NCBI GenBank assembly: GCA_002773795.1
Contig: PFAD01000013.1
Coordinates: forward strand, 1 to 64,000
Source: Chlamydiae bacterium CG10_big_fil_rev_8_21_14_0_10_42_34
GTDB taxonomy: Bacteria > Chlamydiota > Chlamydiia > Chlamydiales > SM23-39
Reading direction: 5' to 3'
Length of the DNA: 64,000 bases
Shown: positions 1-9,217 of the stretch, piece by piece
How the letters are laid out: each line of letters starts with the position of its first letter
How positions within the stretch are numbered: the first letter of the stretch is position 1
Translations under genes and position numbers: made by a program
Notes under the pieces: generated by a model
The model's input: the letters and a program-made list of their open reading frames with translations, nothing else
What the model was told of the DNA's origin: nothing
Databases searched by the model: none

Positions 1-655
1 CAAAAAAAATATAAATTACTTATGACGAGTAAGGTCAGATGACCTTACACAAGCTTGTTCATTTCTAAACACTCTTCTCTTTTACTACTGTCAAAACAGT
101 GCTGGATGCTCGAGTCATCCTTTTCGCTTTCGATCGTTGTTTTGATTGAAACGAAGTTAAGAACATACCTAATCTCAACATTTTACAGCAATACCTTTCC
201 TAAAACCTGTTCACAAACCCCTAAACGTAAGCATCTTGCGACAAATAAAATATATGCGTCATTTTGCACCACCTGAACACCTTCAAAAAAACCACACAGA
301 TAAACAAACAACACAGCGCAAAACTTGACGTTCGTTTAAACAAATCTTAACGATCCATCCCCCCACAAAAAAATGTCGCAAAAAAAGTCTTTTTTTTATT
401 GAAACTGGTTCAAACAAGCGCTTGAATCACTTTTATTTTTGCGCTGACAACATACCCTTTTCACACCTAAACAACGCATCAATTTAAATTTTTATTGCAA
501 GATACAACTCAAAAATTTATTGTGTGTTAAACCAACCTATAGGTTACGTCAAAAGATCACTCAATATGATCTATGACAAACAAATAGGCGTTTATTAACC
601 AAGAGGTCTGGCCCCTAAAAGCTAAAACCTCAAAACAAAAAACTGGAGAATGTCT
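1..655. other. Intergenic region upstream of the MOMP-like gene
   Basis: This is AT-rich DNA at the window edge with no convincing gene. The only open frame of note, at 55-276 on the plus strand, encodes a peptide without recognisable composition or ribosome binding site. A 10-bp perfect palindrome, caagcgcttg, sits at 415-424. A long 5' region is common before chlamydial porin genes, so most of this stretch is probably regulatory or untranslated leader. Confidence 0.5.
495..523 (+). promoter_or_regulatory. Candidate housekeeping promoter for the MOMP-like gene
   Basis: TTGCAA at 495-500 and TATTGT at 518-523 are separated by 17 bases. Each matches the -35/-10 consensus only partly. If used, it would give an untranslated leader of about 125 bases. 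Other AT-rich hexamers occur nearby, so this is a weak call. Confidence 0.25.
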
Positions 656-1804
656 ATGCATTTGAAGTGGAACAATAGGTTCAGCAGGGTGCTAGCGTCC
701 TCTGTTGCTGTCCTCGTGGCGACAACAAGCCTGAACGCGATACCAAGAGACCCTTGCGACCCAGTACCCCCACCTGTATGCTGCGAAGAACCGAAACCAG
801 GTCCTTTTGCGTTTGCGTACCCTTTTGATATGGATCTAAATTGCCCAAGAGACTTCTACTTTCATGTAGATGGATTGGCAATGCAAGCCAAAGAAGATGG
901 CTTGGATTTTGCAATTAAAGATTCAAGTGCACCTAGCTCTACTGGATCAATAACACATGGAACCGTGGAAGGCTTTGCTGGAGACAATAACGAATGGGAT
1001 TATAATCCCGGGGTTCGCGTTGGATTTGGTTTTTACCTCGATCACGATGCTTGGAACTTTGACTGCAATTGGACATGGTTGAATATTACCAACTATGAGC
1101 GCACAAGTGAGCGCGTTGCGGGTGGAGTTTTGATCCCACTTTGGCTGTTAGGTTCTGGAACACCAGCTGCCCAATTAGGCGAGAGTGCAAGTGCGAAATG
1201 GGATGTAAAATATAACACCATCGACGTAAGACTTGCAAAGCCTTACTACGTCAGCCGTTATTTAGTATTCAGCCCACACTTTGGTATTCGTGGCGGTTGG
1301 ATTGACCAACAGTTTTCTGTTGACTACTCAGGAAATGCTGTAGGACAGCGCGCAATCCACCACGGACAGAACGATTTCTGGGGTATTGGTGCAAGAGCTG
1401 GTATCGACACTGATTGGATCTTAGGAAAAGGATGGTGCTTATTCGGCAACGTTGCAGCATCTATGCTTTTTGGTAAGTTTGAGATCGATCAAAGCCTCAC
1501 ACTCCCATCGGGACCTGGTTTTGATTTAGATTATGATTACCATCAAAATACACCTAACTTTGAGATGGCTCTCGGTATTGGCTGGGGAATGCATTTCAAC
1601 AAACAAAGAAACCATGTTGGCCTAAGAGCTGCTTATGAGTTCCATGAGTGGTTTGACCAGCTAAACATGAGAAAATTCTCATCAGGTACTGGCGGAGTTG
1701 TTGCGGGAGCAGCTGTTAACAACGGAGCTTATGCTAACGACACAGTATCTCGTGGTAATTTCACGTTGAATGGCTTTTCTTTGAAACTGCAATTCGACAT
1801 CTAA
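656..1804 (+). CDS. MOMP-like outer membrane beta-barrel protein
   Basis: An outer-membrane porin-like protein of 382 residues, probably for diffusion of small solutes and for cell-envelope structure. The ATG at 656 is preferred over the one at 650 because GGAG at 645-648 is 7 bases upstream of it. An N-terminal signal peptide ends near TTSLNA. The mature N terminus is rich in Pro and Cys (CDPVPPPVCCEE), which would suit disulfide cross-linking of the chlamydial envelope. The rest alternates polar and hydrophobic residues with many aromatic residues, as in a beta-barrel, and ends in a strand-like FSLKLQFDI. Chlamydiae outside Chlamydiaceae carry families of such proteins. The family assignment rests on composition and architecture. 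A strong terminator follows. Confidence 0.8.
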   Translation: MHLKWNNRFSRVLASSVAVLVATTSLNAIPRDPCDPVPPPVCCEEPKPGPFAFAYPFDMDLNCPRDFYFHVDGLAMQAKEDGLDFAIKDSSAPSSTGSITHGTVEGFAGDNNEWDYNPGVRVGFGFYLDHDAWNFDCNWTWLNITNYERTSERVAGGVLIPLWLLGSGTPAAQLGESASAKWDVKYNTIDVRLAKPYYVSRYLVFSPHFGIRGGWIDQQFSVDYSGNAVGQRAIHHGQNDFWGIGARAGIDTDWILGKGWCLFGNVAASMLFGKFEIDQSLTLPSGPGFDLDYDYHQNTPNFEMALGIGWGMHFNKQRNHVGLRAAYEFHEWFDQLNMRKFSSGTGGVVAGAAVNNGAYANDTVSRGNFTLNGFSLKLQFDI

Positions 1805-1830
1805 GAATCGATTGCAAACCAATTGGACGA

Positions 1831-1862
1831 AGGCCTCGCAGCAATGCGAGGCCTTTTTTTTT
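1831..1862 (+). terminator. Rho-independent terminator of the MOMP-like gene
   Basis: The perfect stem ggcctcgc/gcgaggcc (1832-1839 with 1846-1853) has a 6-base loop and is followed by nine T residues to 1862. It starts 27 bases after the stop codon. Confidence 0.92.
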
Positions 1863-2006
1863 GTCTTTAAAAAGCCCCTCTCCTCAAGATCCAACAAAAC
1901 ATAAGCACACACACCTTTTGCTGAAAGACAAGGATTTCCTGTAACACTCAGAGCCCAGCATGGTGCCCTATTTAAGTTGTACAGAATCTATTTAAGGAGA
2001 AAGCTT

Positions 2007-3248
2007 TTATAAAACAGCGTGCTGCAACATGAATGCAGCAACACCCGAAAGATAGCTTATCAAAGCGACTAAACTTACCTTTTTGACGTACCAAATAAAG
2101 TTCACTTTCTCAAGACCCATAAAAGCAACACCTGCAGCAGAACCGATAATCAAGATACTGCCACCAGTTCCTGCGCAAAATGCAAGCATTTGCCATAAAT
2201 ACGAGTCAACAGGATAGGTCTGCATGCTATACATCCCCATACCAGCTGCAACAAGCGGCACGTTATCAATAATTGCTGAAATCATCCCAATTAAAGTCGC
2301 AATCACCGAAATATTACCAATGGTTTGGTCGAGAAAAACGGCGAGGTGTTGTAAAATTCCCGCAACATCGAGTGCGCTAATGCAAAGAAGAATTCCCAAG
2401 AAAAATAAGACACCAGATGTATCGATACGGCTTAAAATTTGAGGGATCCTCAAGTGTTGGCGCGTTTCGTAAGGTGCATGCAAAATATCGGTGATCAGCC
2501 AAAGCATCCCAAGGGAAATTAATATCCCCATAAAAGGCGGCAATCCTGTGAGGGCTTTAAAAATTGGGACAAATACAAGAGCGCCAACGCCCGAATAAAA
2601 CACGATACGAGAACCCGGCTCTACTACTTCTTTATGAGCTCTTTCAACAAGATTTGGGTAGGTTCCTTTTAAATTCCAACCCATCAAAATTAAGGCTACG
2701 ATCAAAGAGACCAAACTCGGTAAAATCAATGCCTTCATCACACTCAGCGTTGTGATGTTTCCATTAATCCAGAGCATTGTCGTTGTCACGTCGCCGATTG
2801 GCGTCCAGGCTCCCCCTGCGTTTGCAGCAATGACAACAAGAGCCCCAAGCAACATCCTCTCCTTATGATCGGGAACAATTTTACGCAACAAAGAGACCAT
2901 TACAATCGTAGTTGTTAAGTTGTCTAATATGGCAGAGAGAAAAAATGTAGCAAAACCAATAATCCAAAGCATTTTTTTCTTAGAATTAGTTTGGATCAGA
3001 TCCGTAACTACCTTAAACCCTTTATGGACATCAATCACCTCCACAAGCGTCATCGCTCCAAGAAGGAAGAAAATAATTTGGCTAATATCGTTCACTTTCT
3101 CGCCAAGGGCGTGTACATCTTGTTTCACTAAAAAGAGGAACATCCAAGCAAGTACCGCCATCAGGAGCGCTGATGCAGTTTTATTCACCTTAATATTATG
3201 TTCAAATATAATCGCAATATAACCAACAATAAAAACAGCAATAATCAT
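2007..3248 (-). CDS. nhaD: NhaD-type Na+/H+ antiporter
   Basis: A 413-residue polytopic inner-membrane protein of the ArsB/NhaD ion-transporter superfamily, expected to exchange Na+ for H+. About 11-12 hydrophobic segments span the whole length. Family-like stretches include ATFFLSAILDNLTTTIVMVS (near residue 100), NAGGAWTPIGDVTTTMLW (near 142) and ISAIIDNVPLVAAGMGMYS (near 320); the paired DN motifs are typical of NhaD. The start overlaps the kdsD stop by 4 bases (ATGA), so the two genes are almost certainly co-transcribed and translationally coupled. Sodium-linked energetics agrees with the Na+-symporter-like gene further downstream. Confidence 0.85.
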   Translation of the reverse strand: MIIAVFIVGYIAIIFEHNIKVNKTASALLMAVLAWMFLFLVKQDVHALGEKVNDISQIIFFLLGAMTLVEVIDVHKGFKVVTDLIQTNSKKKMLWIIGFATFFLSAILDNLTTTIVMVSLLRKIVPDHKERMLLGALVVIAANAGGAWTPIGDVTTTMLWINGNITTLSVMKALILPSLVSLIVALILMGWNLKGTYPNLVERAHKEVVEPGSRIVFYSGVGALVFVPIFKALTGLPPFMGILISLGMLWLITDILHAPYETRQHLRIPQILSRIDTSGVLFFLGILLCISALDVAGILQHLAVFLDQTIGNISVIATLIGMISAIIDNVPLVAAGMGMYSMQTYPVDSYLWQMLAFCAGTGGSILIIGSAAGVAFMGLEKVNFIWYVKKVSLVALISYLSGVAAFMLQHAVL

Positions 3249-4204
3249 GTAATATCCTTTTGAAGTATGTCGTGCATACGAATAAGTCCAATAACACGCC
3301 CTCTTTCAAGGACGGGTAGCACAGTAATTAATTTGGAAGGATCTTCTTCCATTTTTTGTACAGCCTCAATCCCTAGATGTTCAGCAGAGATACTTTTAGG
3401 AGATTGGGTCATGAGCTGAGACAATGTCATCCGAAGGGCCTCTGGCCCTTTTTCCTGAATGGCTCTGCGCAAATCTCCGTCTGTAAAGATCCCTTTTAAA
3501 GTGAAATCTTCATCTACAACTAAAAGACAGCCACAGCGCTTTGTTGAAAGTTCATGGAGTACATCCATCAACAGATCGTCTGGTTTTGAAATAGGGAGAT
3601 CCCCTTTTTTCAACATAAGATCTGCAACTTTTAAAGTAATTTTTCGCCCTAACATCCCACCAGGATGGTTCGCAGCAAAATCGTTCATGCTAAAGTTTTT
3701 CACCTGCATTAAGGCAACCGCGAGACAGTCGCCAAAAATAAGCTGCACGGCTGTAGAAGTAGTTGGTGCGAGATCATACGGGCAAATTTCCCTTTTGATC
3801 GGGAGCACAATTGATAAATCTGATCCCTTCGCCAGGGGCGAGTCGTGAGCAGAGACAACTGCAATCGTCGACGCCCCTTTCCTTTTGATATGAGGCAAAA
3901 GATCGATCAATTCTTGCGAACCACCACTTTTACTAAAACAGATAAACACATCATCTTTTGAGACAAAGCCGATGTCTCCATGAAGAGCATTGGAGGGTGA
4001 GAGAAAAAATGAGCGGGTCCCTGTTGAAAGGAATGTATTCGCAATTTTTTCGGCAATATGACCGCTTTTCCCCACACCAGACAGGATCACGACTCCTTTG
4101 CAAGAAAGGAGCTTTTTTAGGATCAAATCTGCCTGAAGAGGATCGATCTGATCGAAGAAATGATTGAGATATCGGCGCTGGTCGTCGAACAGTGTCTTTA
4201 GCAT
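3245..4204 (-). CDS. kdsD: D-arabinose 5-phosphate isomerase (KdsD/KpsF family)
   Basis: Converts ribulose 5-phosphate to arabinose 5-phosphate, the first step of Kdo synthesis for lipopolysaccharide. An N-terminal SIS sugar-phosphate isomerase domain carries VILSGVGKSGHIAEKIA and the FSKSGGSQELI phosphate-binding loop. Two CBS domains occupy the last ~120 residues (VADLMLKKGDLPI... and LSQLMTQSPKSIS...). The frame could begin at a GTG at 4231, but the ATG at 4204 (MLKTLFDDQ, 319 residues) fits the family length better. It is divergent from icd and coupled to nhaD. The same gene precedes an acyltransferase gene in C. trachomatis (CT399/CT400), which supports the order assignment. Confidence 0.9.
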   Translation of the reverse strand: MLKTLFDDQRRYLNHFFDQIDPLQADLILKKLLSCKGVVILSGVGKSGHIAEKIANTFLSTGTRSFFLSPSNALHGDIGFVSKDDVFICFSKSGGSQELIDLLPHIKRKGASTIAVVSAHDSPLAKGSDLSIVLPIKREICPYDLAPTTSTAVQLIFGDCLAVALMQVKNFSMNDFAANHPGGMLGRKITLKVADLMLKKGDLPISKPDDLLMDVLHELSTKRCGCLLVVDEDFTLKGIFTDGDLRRAIQEKGPEALRMTLSQLMTQSPKSISAEHLGIEAVQKMEEDPSKLITVLPVLERGRVIGLIRMHDILQKDIT

Positions 4205-4251
4205 AACGCTTAATTTTACAAATCTGTACACTTAAACGAAAAGGGTTATTT

Positions 4252-5685
4252 ATGAATAAGACACCAATTGCTGTAGCTGAAGGGGACGGAATCGGCCCAG
4301 AAATCATGAAAGCGACACTCCAAATCATGGAGTCTGCGGGCGCATCTATTGAAATTCACAAGATAGATATCGGAGAAAAAATGTATCTATCGGGCTTTCC
4401 TACGGGGATGGATCCAAAAATGTGGGACATCATTCGAGGCACGAAAGCTTTTTTAAAAGCGCCGATCACAACGCCTCAAGGAGGCGGTTTTAAGAGCCTT
4501 AACGTAACGATCCGAACAACTTTAGGTCTATACGCCAATGTCCGTCCTTGCGTCTCATATTTCCCTTATGTAGCGACAAAACATCCAGAAATGGACGTAG
4601 TCATCGTTCGCGAAAACGAAGAAGACCTTTATTCAGGTATAGAATACCGTCAAACTCCAGATGTGTGCTCCTCAATTAAAATTATTTCTCGCGCAGGGAC
4701 TGAAAAAATTGTCCGATATGCCTTTGAATACGCCCGAAGACATGGCAGAAAAAAGGTGACTCTCTTCATGAAAGACAACATCATGAAGTTTTCTGACGGT
4801 CTTTTTCACAAAGTTTTCGACGAAATTGCAGCAGAATATTCAGATATTCTCAACGAGCATTGGATTGTGGACATTGGCGCTGCAAAACTTGCAGATACTC
4901 CAGAGATTTTTGATGTCATTGTCATGCCAAACCTTTATGGGGACATCCTCTCCGATGTTGCCGCACAGATTGCAGGCTCAGTTGGCCTTGCGGGATCTGC
5001 TAATATCGGCGAAAAAGGGGCAATGTTCGAGGCAATTCATGGATCTGCCCCTAGAAGAGCGAATCAAAACGTTGCAAATCCATCGGGTCTCCTTTTGGCC
5101 GCGATCCAAATGCTCGATCACATCGGTCAAAGCGATACGGCAACAACAATCCACAATGCGTGGCTTACAACCCTTGAACAAGGGATCCACACTTACGACA
5201 TTTACAAAGACGGGACGAGCAAAACTAAGGTTGGAACCAAAGAATTTGGGGATGCTGTTGTAAAAAACCTTGGGAAAAAGCCAGAGACCCTAAAACCTGT
5301 AGTTTATGGAAAAAGCGGCTCAGTCCTCATCCACAAGCATACTCCTACCCACCCAACACGTCACCTGGTAGGTGTTGACGTCTACATATTCTTCCGTGGC
5401 GAGCTCGAAGAATTCTTTGCAAAAATCTCCCACATCAACGTAGGCCCAATTCGGTTAAAAATGATCACAAATCGTGGCGTTCGCGTTTGGCCTGAAGGGC
5501 AGCCGGAAACATTTTGCATTGAGCAGTGGCGTTGTAGATTCCTCTCAGATTCGGGAAGGACCATTTCTCAAAATGACGTAGTTCAAATTCTTCACGCATT
5601 CGATCATGTGAATATGGATGTGATTCGAGGGGAATTTTTATACACATTCGACGGCAAAGCTGGCTACTCTTCGGCGGAAGATTAG
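4252..5685 (+). CDS. icd: NADP-dependent isocitrate dehydrogenase (Thermus/Rickettsia-type, long C terminus)
   Basis: Oxidative decarboxylation of isocitrate to 2-oxoglutarate in the TCA cycle. The isocitrate/isopropylmalate dehydrogenase fold covers about residues 5-340: AEGDGIGPEI at the start, the substrate loop SLNVTIRTTLGLYANVRPC, and the metal-binding NLYGDILSDVAAQIAGSVGL. A C-terminal extension of ~130 residues gives 477 in total, the length of the Thermus/Rickettsia form rather than the ~416-residue E. coli form. Chlamydiaceae lack this enzyme, whereas amoeba-associated chlamydiae keep a full TCA cycle, so its presence is taxonomically useful. It ends in a 4-base convergent overlap with the acyltransferase gene. 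Confidence 0.88.
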   Translation: MNKTPIAVAEGDGIGPEIMKATLQIMESAGASIEIHKIDIGEKMYLSGFPTGMDPKMWDIIRGTKAFLKAPITTPQGGGFKSLNVTIRTTLGLYANVRPCVSYFPYVATKHPEMDVVIVRENEEDLYSGIEYRQTPDVCSSIKIISRAGTEKIVRYAFEYARRHGRKKVTLFMKDNIMKFSDGLFHKVFDEIAAEYSDILNEHWIVDIGAAKLADTPEIFDVIVMPNLYGDILSDVAAQIAGSVGLAGSANIGEKGAMFEAIHGSAPRRANQNVANPSGLLLAAIQMLDHIGQSDTATTIHNAWLTTLEQGIHTYDIYKDGTSKTKVGTKEFGDAVVKNLGKKPETLKPVVYGKSGSVLIHKHTPTHPTRHLVGVDVYIFFRGELEEFFAKISHINVGPIRLKMITNRGVRVWPEGQPETFCIEQWRCRFLSDSGRTISQNDVVQILHAFDHVNMDVIRGEFLYTFDGKAGYSSAED

Positions 5686-6851
5686 TCGACGGAAGCATCT
5701 TCTTCAAGGTGCTTCTTCAACTCATTTAAGAAACCACAGCCATAGATCCCGTCTAAAACGCGATGATCGAAGGTCAATGAGATAAACATAACCGATCGTA
5801 TCGCAATTGAATCATCAGGCATTGCAGCCACTTTTTTCGTAATGGCCCCAAGACCCACAATAGCCACTTCTGGATAACGGATAATCGGCACCCCGATCAT
5901 TGTCCCCGTCATCCCAAAATTAGTCATGGTAATGGAACCATCTTTGATATCATCGGGAGACAGGTTATGTTGACGTGTTTTTTCCGCTAATTCCGAGATC
6001 TGCTTAGAGATCTCCTCAAGCTTTTTCTCATGACAGTTTTTGATCACCGGGACCATTACGCCCTGATCGACACTTACAGCAATACCAAGGTTAACAAATC
6101 GCTTCATCACGATTGTATCGCCATCAAGCGATGAGTTAATGAGAGGATACGTTTGCAAAGCGCGAGCAATGGCTCTAGCGACAAAAGCAGTAATGGTTAA
6201 CTTAGCGCCAGTTTTAGCCAAAAACTCTTGTTTTTTCTCAGAGATGAGCTTTAAAACTTTTGTGACATCGACTTCTGTGATGAGCGACGCGTGAGGCGCC
6301 TCATAAAAGGATTTAACCATATTGTCTGCAATGGCCTTTCGCATAGCGGTCATTTTAACCCGCTCAGTGCTCGTTCCCATTGGGCAAACTGGCTTTTCTA
6401 AGTTCGGCGAGTAGTCCTCAACATCTTTTTTCGTGAGCCGCCCACCTTGACCTGTGTGAGGAATTTTTCCAACATCACTGATTGCGATCCCCTTTTCCTG
6501 CAAAATGCGCATCACTGAAGGGGATAGGAAATTTTCTTTTTCAGAAGTAGGCTGGGAGGCAGGTGTCTGGCTACGCTCAACAGGAGCTTTGTCCTCAACG
6601 ACTTCATCACTTGTGGAGATCAGCCCTAAAAGCTCTCCCACCTGAATTTCTTGATCAGGCATAGCAACGATTTGCTGTAACACTCCCGCAACTGGCGATG
6701 GGATCTCACTATTAACTTTGTCAGTCGACACTTCTAATAGCGGCTCATCCATTGCAACCTTATCTCCAACTTTTTTAAACCATTGGACAACGGTTGCACT
6801 TACAATACTTTCGCCAAGTTTAGGCAAATTAATTTTTACATTGCTTTCCAT
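5682..6851 (-). CDS. 2-oxo acid dehydrogenase E2 component (dihydrolipoamide acyltransferase)
   Basis: The E2 core of a 2-oxo acid dehydrogenase complex; it passes an acyl group from lipoamide to CoA. Domains in order: a lipoyl domain (residues ~5-78) with the lipoylation motif VSTDKVNSEIPSP; an acidic/Pro linker; a peripheral-subunit-binding domain (~107-145, SPSVMRILQEKGI); and a catalytic domain (~165-385) ending in the active-site motif FDHRVLDG. The substrate (pyruvate, 2-oxoglutarate or branched-chain) cannot be told from sequence. In C. trachomatis the corresponding gene next to kpsF is annotated as a second SucB. It overlaps lpxK by 23 bases, so the two are probably co-transcribed. 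Confidence 0.9.
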   Translation of the reverse strand: MESNVKINLPKLGESIVSATVVQWFKKVGDKVAMDEPLLEVSTDKVNSEIPSPVAGVLQQIVAMPDQEIQVGELLGLISTSDEVVEDKAPVERSQTPASQPTSEKENFLSPSVMRILQEKGIAISDVGKIPHTGQGGRLTKKDVEDYSPNLEKPVCPMGTSTERVKMTAMRKAIADNMVKSFYEAPHASLITEVDVTKVLKLISEKKQEFLAKTGAKLTITAFVARAIARALQTYPLINSSLDGDTIVMKRFVNLGIAVSVDQGVMVPVIKNCHEKKLEEISKQISELAEKTRQHNLSPDDIKDGSITMTNFGMTGTMIGVPIIRYPEVAIVGLGAITKKVAAMPDDSIAIRSVMFISLTFDHRVLDGIYGCGFLNELKKHLEEDASVD

Positions 6852-7737
6852 AAGAGGACCTATTATCTATTTTTTGATCGATTATTTCAATCAACTTTTC
6901 CAATCGCTTGGCTTGTGAAACGAGCTCCATTTCCATTTCTAAATAATAAATAGGTAGTTCACTTTTTCCCAACTTGACAAAGTCTTTTTCGGTACACACT
7001 AACGCACTCACTTTAGGGAGCTTGTTCAAATCAGCTTTTTCGTGATCGGCATAAAAAGTTTCGCTAACTATTTCGGCGCCAAGACTCAAAACCGTATTTT
7101 TGAAATTTTGCGGATTAGCAATTCCACAAAAGATAGCCACTTTCCACCCTTGAATCGAAGGAACTTCTCTCCCCTCTTTATCAAGAATTCTGTTTACCTT
7201 TAAGGATAAATCGCTTGTCTGAAACACCTCTGCCCCTTTTAATCTTTTGGGCTGATCGCGTAAAAATCCCCAGGGCAAGTAGTGCTCTTTTTTATTTTTA
7301 TCCAAAACAATATCGAAATCGCGATGCAATTTGCGGTGCTGAAATCCGTCGTCTAAAATGAGGAGCTCTTCTTGAGCAAGTTTGGCAAGCAAAGCACGAT
7401 CTTTGCCAATGTAGACTTTTACGTTGGGTAACCTTTTTGCTAAAAGGATCGCCTCATCAGGAAATTGTCCATAGCCACGCGACAAAATAGCCACGCGTCT
7501 ATGTTTAAAGCGGTTTGCGAGCATGTGGACAAAAGGGGTTTTCCCCGTGCCCCCTGCTACAATATTTCCCACACTAACAACGACAGCGTCTACTTTCTCA
7601 ACACGAAAAAAGCGCCAGTCGTAGAGTTTATTGCGAAAAAAAACAATCAAAGCATAGATCCAGCTTATCGGAGCAAAGTACCAAGCTCCCCTTTCGATGA
7701 GTTTTTGTCCGAAAAATAAAATCTTATCGCGCAGCAT
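6829..7737 (-). CDS. lpxK: Tetraacyldisaccharide 4'-kinase
   Basis: Phosphorylates the 4' position of the lipid A disaccharide precursor at the inner membrane. It is 302 residues, short for the family. The N-terminal hydrophobic anchor (FAPISWIYALIVFF) is followed by the P-loop-like VGNIVAGGTGKTPFVHMLA near residue 57 and the conserved LLILDDGFQHRKLHRDFDIV near 125. It shares the minus strand with kdsD, gmhA and hldE, which also serve lipopolysaccharide synthesis. The ATG at 7737 is the only sensible start. Confidence 0.9.
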   Translation of the reverse strand: MLRDKILFFGQKLIERGAWYFAPISWIYALIVFFRNKLYDWRFFRVEKVDAVVVSVGNIVAGGTGKTPFVHMLANRFKHRRVAILSRGYGQFPDEAILLAKRLPNVKVYIGKDRALLAKLAQEELLILDDGFQHRKLHRDFDIVLDKNKKEHYLPWGFLRDQPKRLKGAEVFQTSDLSLKVNRILDKEGREVPSIQGWKVAIFCGIANPQNFKNTVLSLGAEIVSETFYADHEKADLNKLPKVSALVCTEKDFVKLGKSELPIYYLEMEMELVSQAKRLEKLIEIIDQKIDNRSSYGKQCKN

Positions 7738-7872
7738 AAGCCAGTCTGCAATATAGGGTAAAAAAGATAGGAGGAAATTTTGTGATGATTTTCACGAATT
7801 TTGACGAGGGAGTATTTTTCATATTCTCAAGGATACATATGTGAATAGTGCCCATAAGATCCCACAGATTTT

Positions 7873-8469
7873 TCATTCAATATTGCAGATAGGCTCACAA
7901 GAGAAAAGGATTTGCTCAACCATCTCAATGATGATATGAATGGCGGCCATATGCGCCTCTTGAACGCGATCTGAAAATGAAAAACCGGGGACGATCCACT
8001 CAAGCTCGGCAAGCCCCTTTGTTTTCCCACCCGTTTTACCCAAAAAAGCGACCGTAAAAAGCTCTTGTGTCTTGGCCTGTTTGAGGGCCGCTACTAAATT
8101 TTCTGAATTGCCACTTGTGCTTAGTGCAATAAAAACATCTCCCGGTTTACCAAACGCTTCTACGCCCCTGGAAAATACAGCATTAAAGCCCATGTCGTTT
8201 CCAACGCACGTCAAGTGGCCCGGCTCCGACAAGGCAATCGCGGGCAACGCTTGTCTTTTGGTTCTGAATTGACCGGTGAACTCTTCTGCAAAGTGCATCG
8301 CATCACAAAGGCTTCCACCGTTGCCTGCAATTAAAATTTTGCCCCCATTTTGGAAGCATTTTGCAATTTGCTCTGCCACTTTCTCAATGAACACAAGGCT
8401 TTGCTCTTCTTTTAAAAAAAGAGACGCTCGCACCGCATCATCTACTGATTGAAGTATTGATTCTTTCAT
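7873..8469 (-). CDS. gmhA: Phosphoheptose isomerase (GmhA family SIS protein)
   Basis: Predicted to convert sedoheptulose 7-phosphate to D-glycero-D-manno-heptose 7-phosphate, the first committed step to ADP-heptose. The single SIS domain contains ILIAGNGGSLCDAMHFAEEF (family substrate loop), LTCVGNDMGF and IALSTSGNSENLVAAL. The start at 8469 (MKESILQS, 198 residues) is chosen over 8488-8490 because the latter overlaps the divergent methyltransferase start. The DnaA-associated paralogue DiaA is an alternative, but the HldE-type gene at 41.7 kb favours a heptose role. Heptose genes are absent from Chlamydiaceae. Confidence 0.8.
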   Translation of the reverse strand: MKESILQSVDDAVRASLFLKEEQSLVFIEKVAEQIAKCFQNGGKILIAGNGGSLCDAMHFAEEFTGQFRTKRQALPAIALSEPGHLTCVGNDMGFNAVFSRGVEAFGKPGDVFIALSTSGNSENLVAALKQAKTQELFTVAFLGKTGGKTKGLAELEWIVPGFSFSDRVQEAHMAAIHIIIEMVEQILFSCEPICNIE

Positions 8470-8488
8470 GTTAAGATCCGAGGTTATC

Positions 8489-9181
8489 ATGATTTGGAAA
8501 AAGAAAACAATTAAAGATCTCCTGCCGCCGCCAGTGAAGGTATCTCACGGGGAATATTCGATGATCCTCTCAGCAAAAGATGAGAGAGGCAGACCCTCTG
8601 AAGAGCTTATCCAAATGAGTTTGAAGGCGATTCAATCTGCAATCAGTATCGATCTTCAATTTTTGCAAGATGAGCATGCCAATCTTTGGCCAGGAGAGCA
8701 TTACCGACTCCTTGCAGCCTTTTGCCAAATCCTTAATCCCGCCCTCGTCATAGAAATTGGGACATCAACCGGCTTATCTGCCCTTTCGATGCTCCCCTTC
8801 TTTTCTGGGGATTTAGTCACTTATGACATCAAAAATTGGCACTCCTACCCTAACACAGTTCTTCACACAAGTGATTTTGGAAGACTTAAGCAAGTGGTTG
8901 GAGATTTGGGCGATCTTGAGTTTTTCCAAACTCAAAAAGATCTCATCCAAAAAGCGGAGTTTATTTTCATCGATGCCTCGCACGATGGAGCTCTTGAGAA
9001 AAGGATCCTTGCCCACCTTGAAAAAGTCCCCTTTAAAAAGCCACCCATCCTCTTTTTTGACGACATCCGCGTTTGGACAATGCTCAAGATGTGGCGAGAA
9101 ATAACGCATCCCAAACTAGATCTTACCTCCTTTGGCCACTGGTCTGGAACAGGAATTGTCGAACTGACAAAAAATCACTAG
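8489..9181 (+). CDS. Class I SAM-dependent methyltransferase
   Basis: A cytosolic methyltransferase of 230 residues whose substrate cannot be inferred. The Rossmann motif I is LVIEIGTSTGLSALSML near residue 85, and the acidic motif is EFIFIDASHDGALEKRI near 150, as in small-molecule O-methyltransferases. The ATG at 8489 is preferred over 8468 because GAGG at 8480-8483 is placed well for it. It is divergent from gmhA with about 20 bases between starts, and is followed closely by the symporter-like gene. Confidence 0.75.
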   Translation: MIWKKKTIKDLLPPPVKVSHGEYSMILSAKDERGRPSEELIQMSLKAIQSAISIDLQFLQDEHANLWPGEHYRLLAAFCQILNPALVIEIGTSTGLSALSMLPFFSGDLVTYDIKNWHSYPNTVLHTSDFGRLKQVVGDLGDLEFFQTQKDLIQKAEFIFIDASHDGALEKRILAHLEKVPFKKPPILFFDDIRVWTMLKMWREITHPKLDLTSFGHWSGTGIVELTKNH

Positions 9182-9217
9182 ACTCCTCTACCGACGCTGT
9201 AGTATTCAAAGTTGAAT

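Noticed and set aside
55..276. 73-codon plus-strand frame at the window edge
   Set aside because: No ribosome binding site, composition does not look like a protein, and it lies in AT-rich leader DNA.
8468..8490. Upstream ATG starts for both gmhA and the divergent methyltransferase
   Set aside because: Using both would make the two genes overlap at their 5' ends; the internal methyltransferase start has a ribosome binding site.
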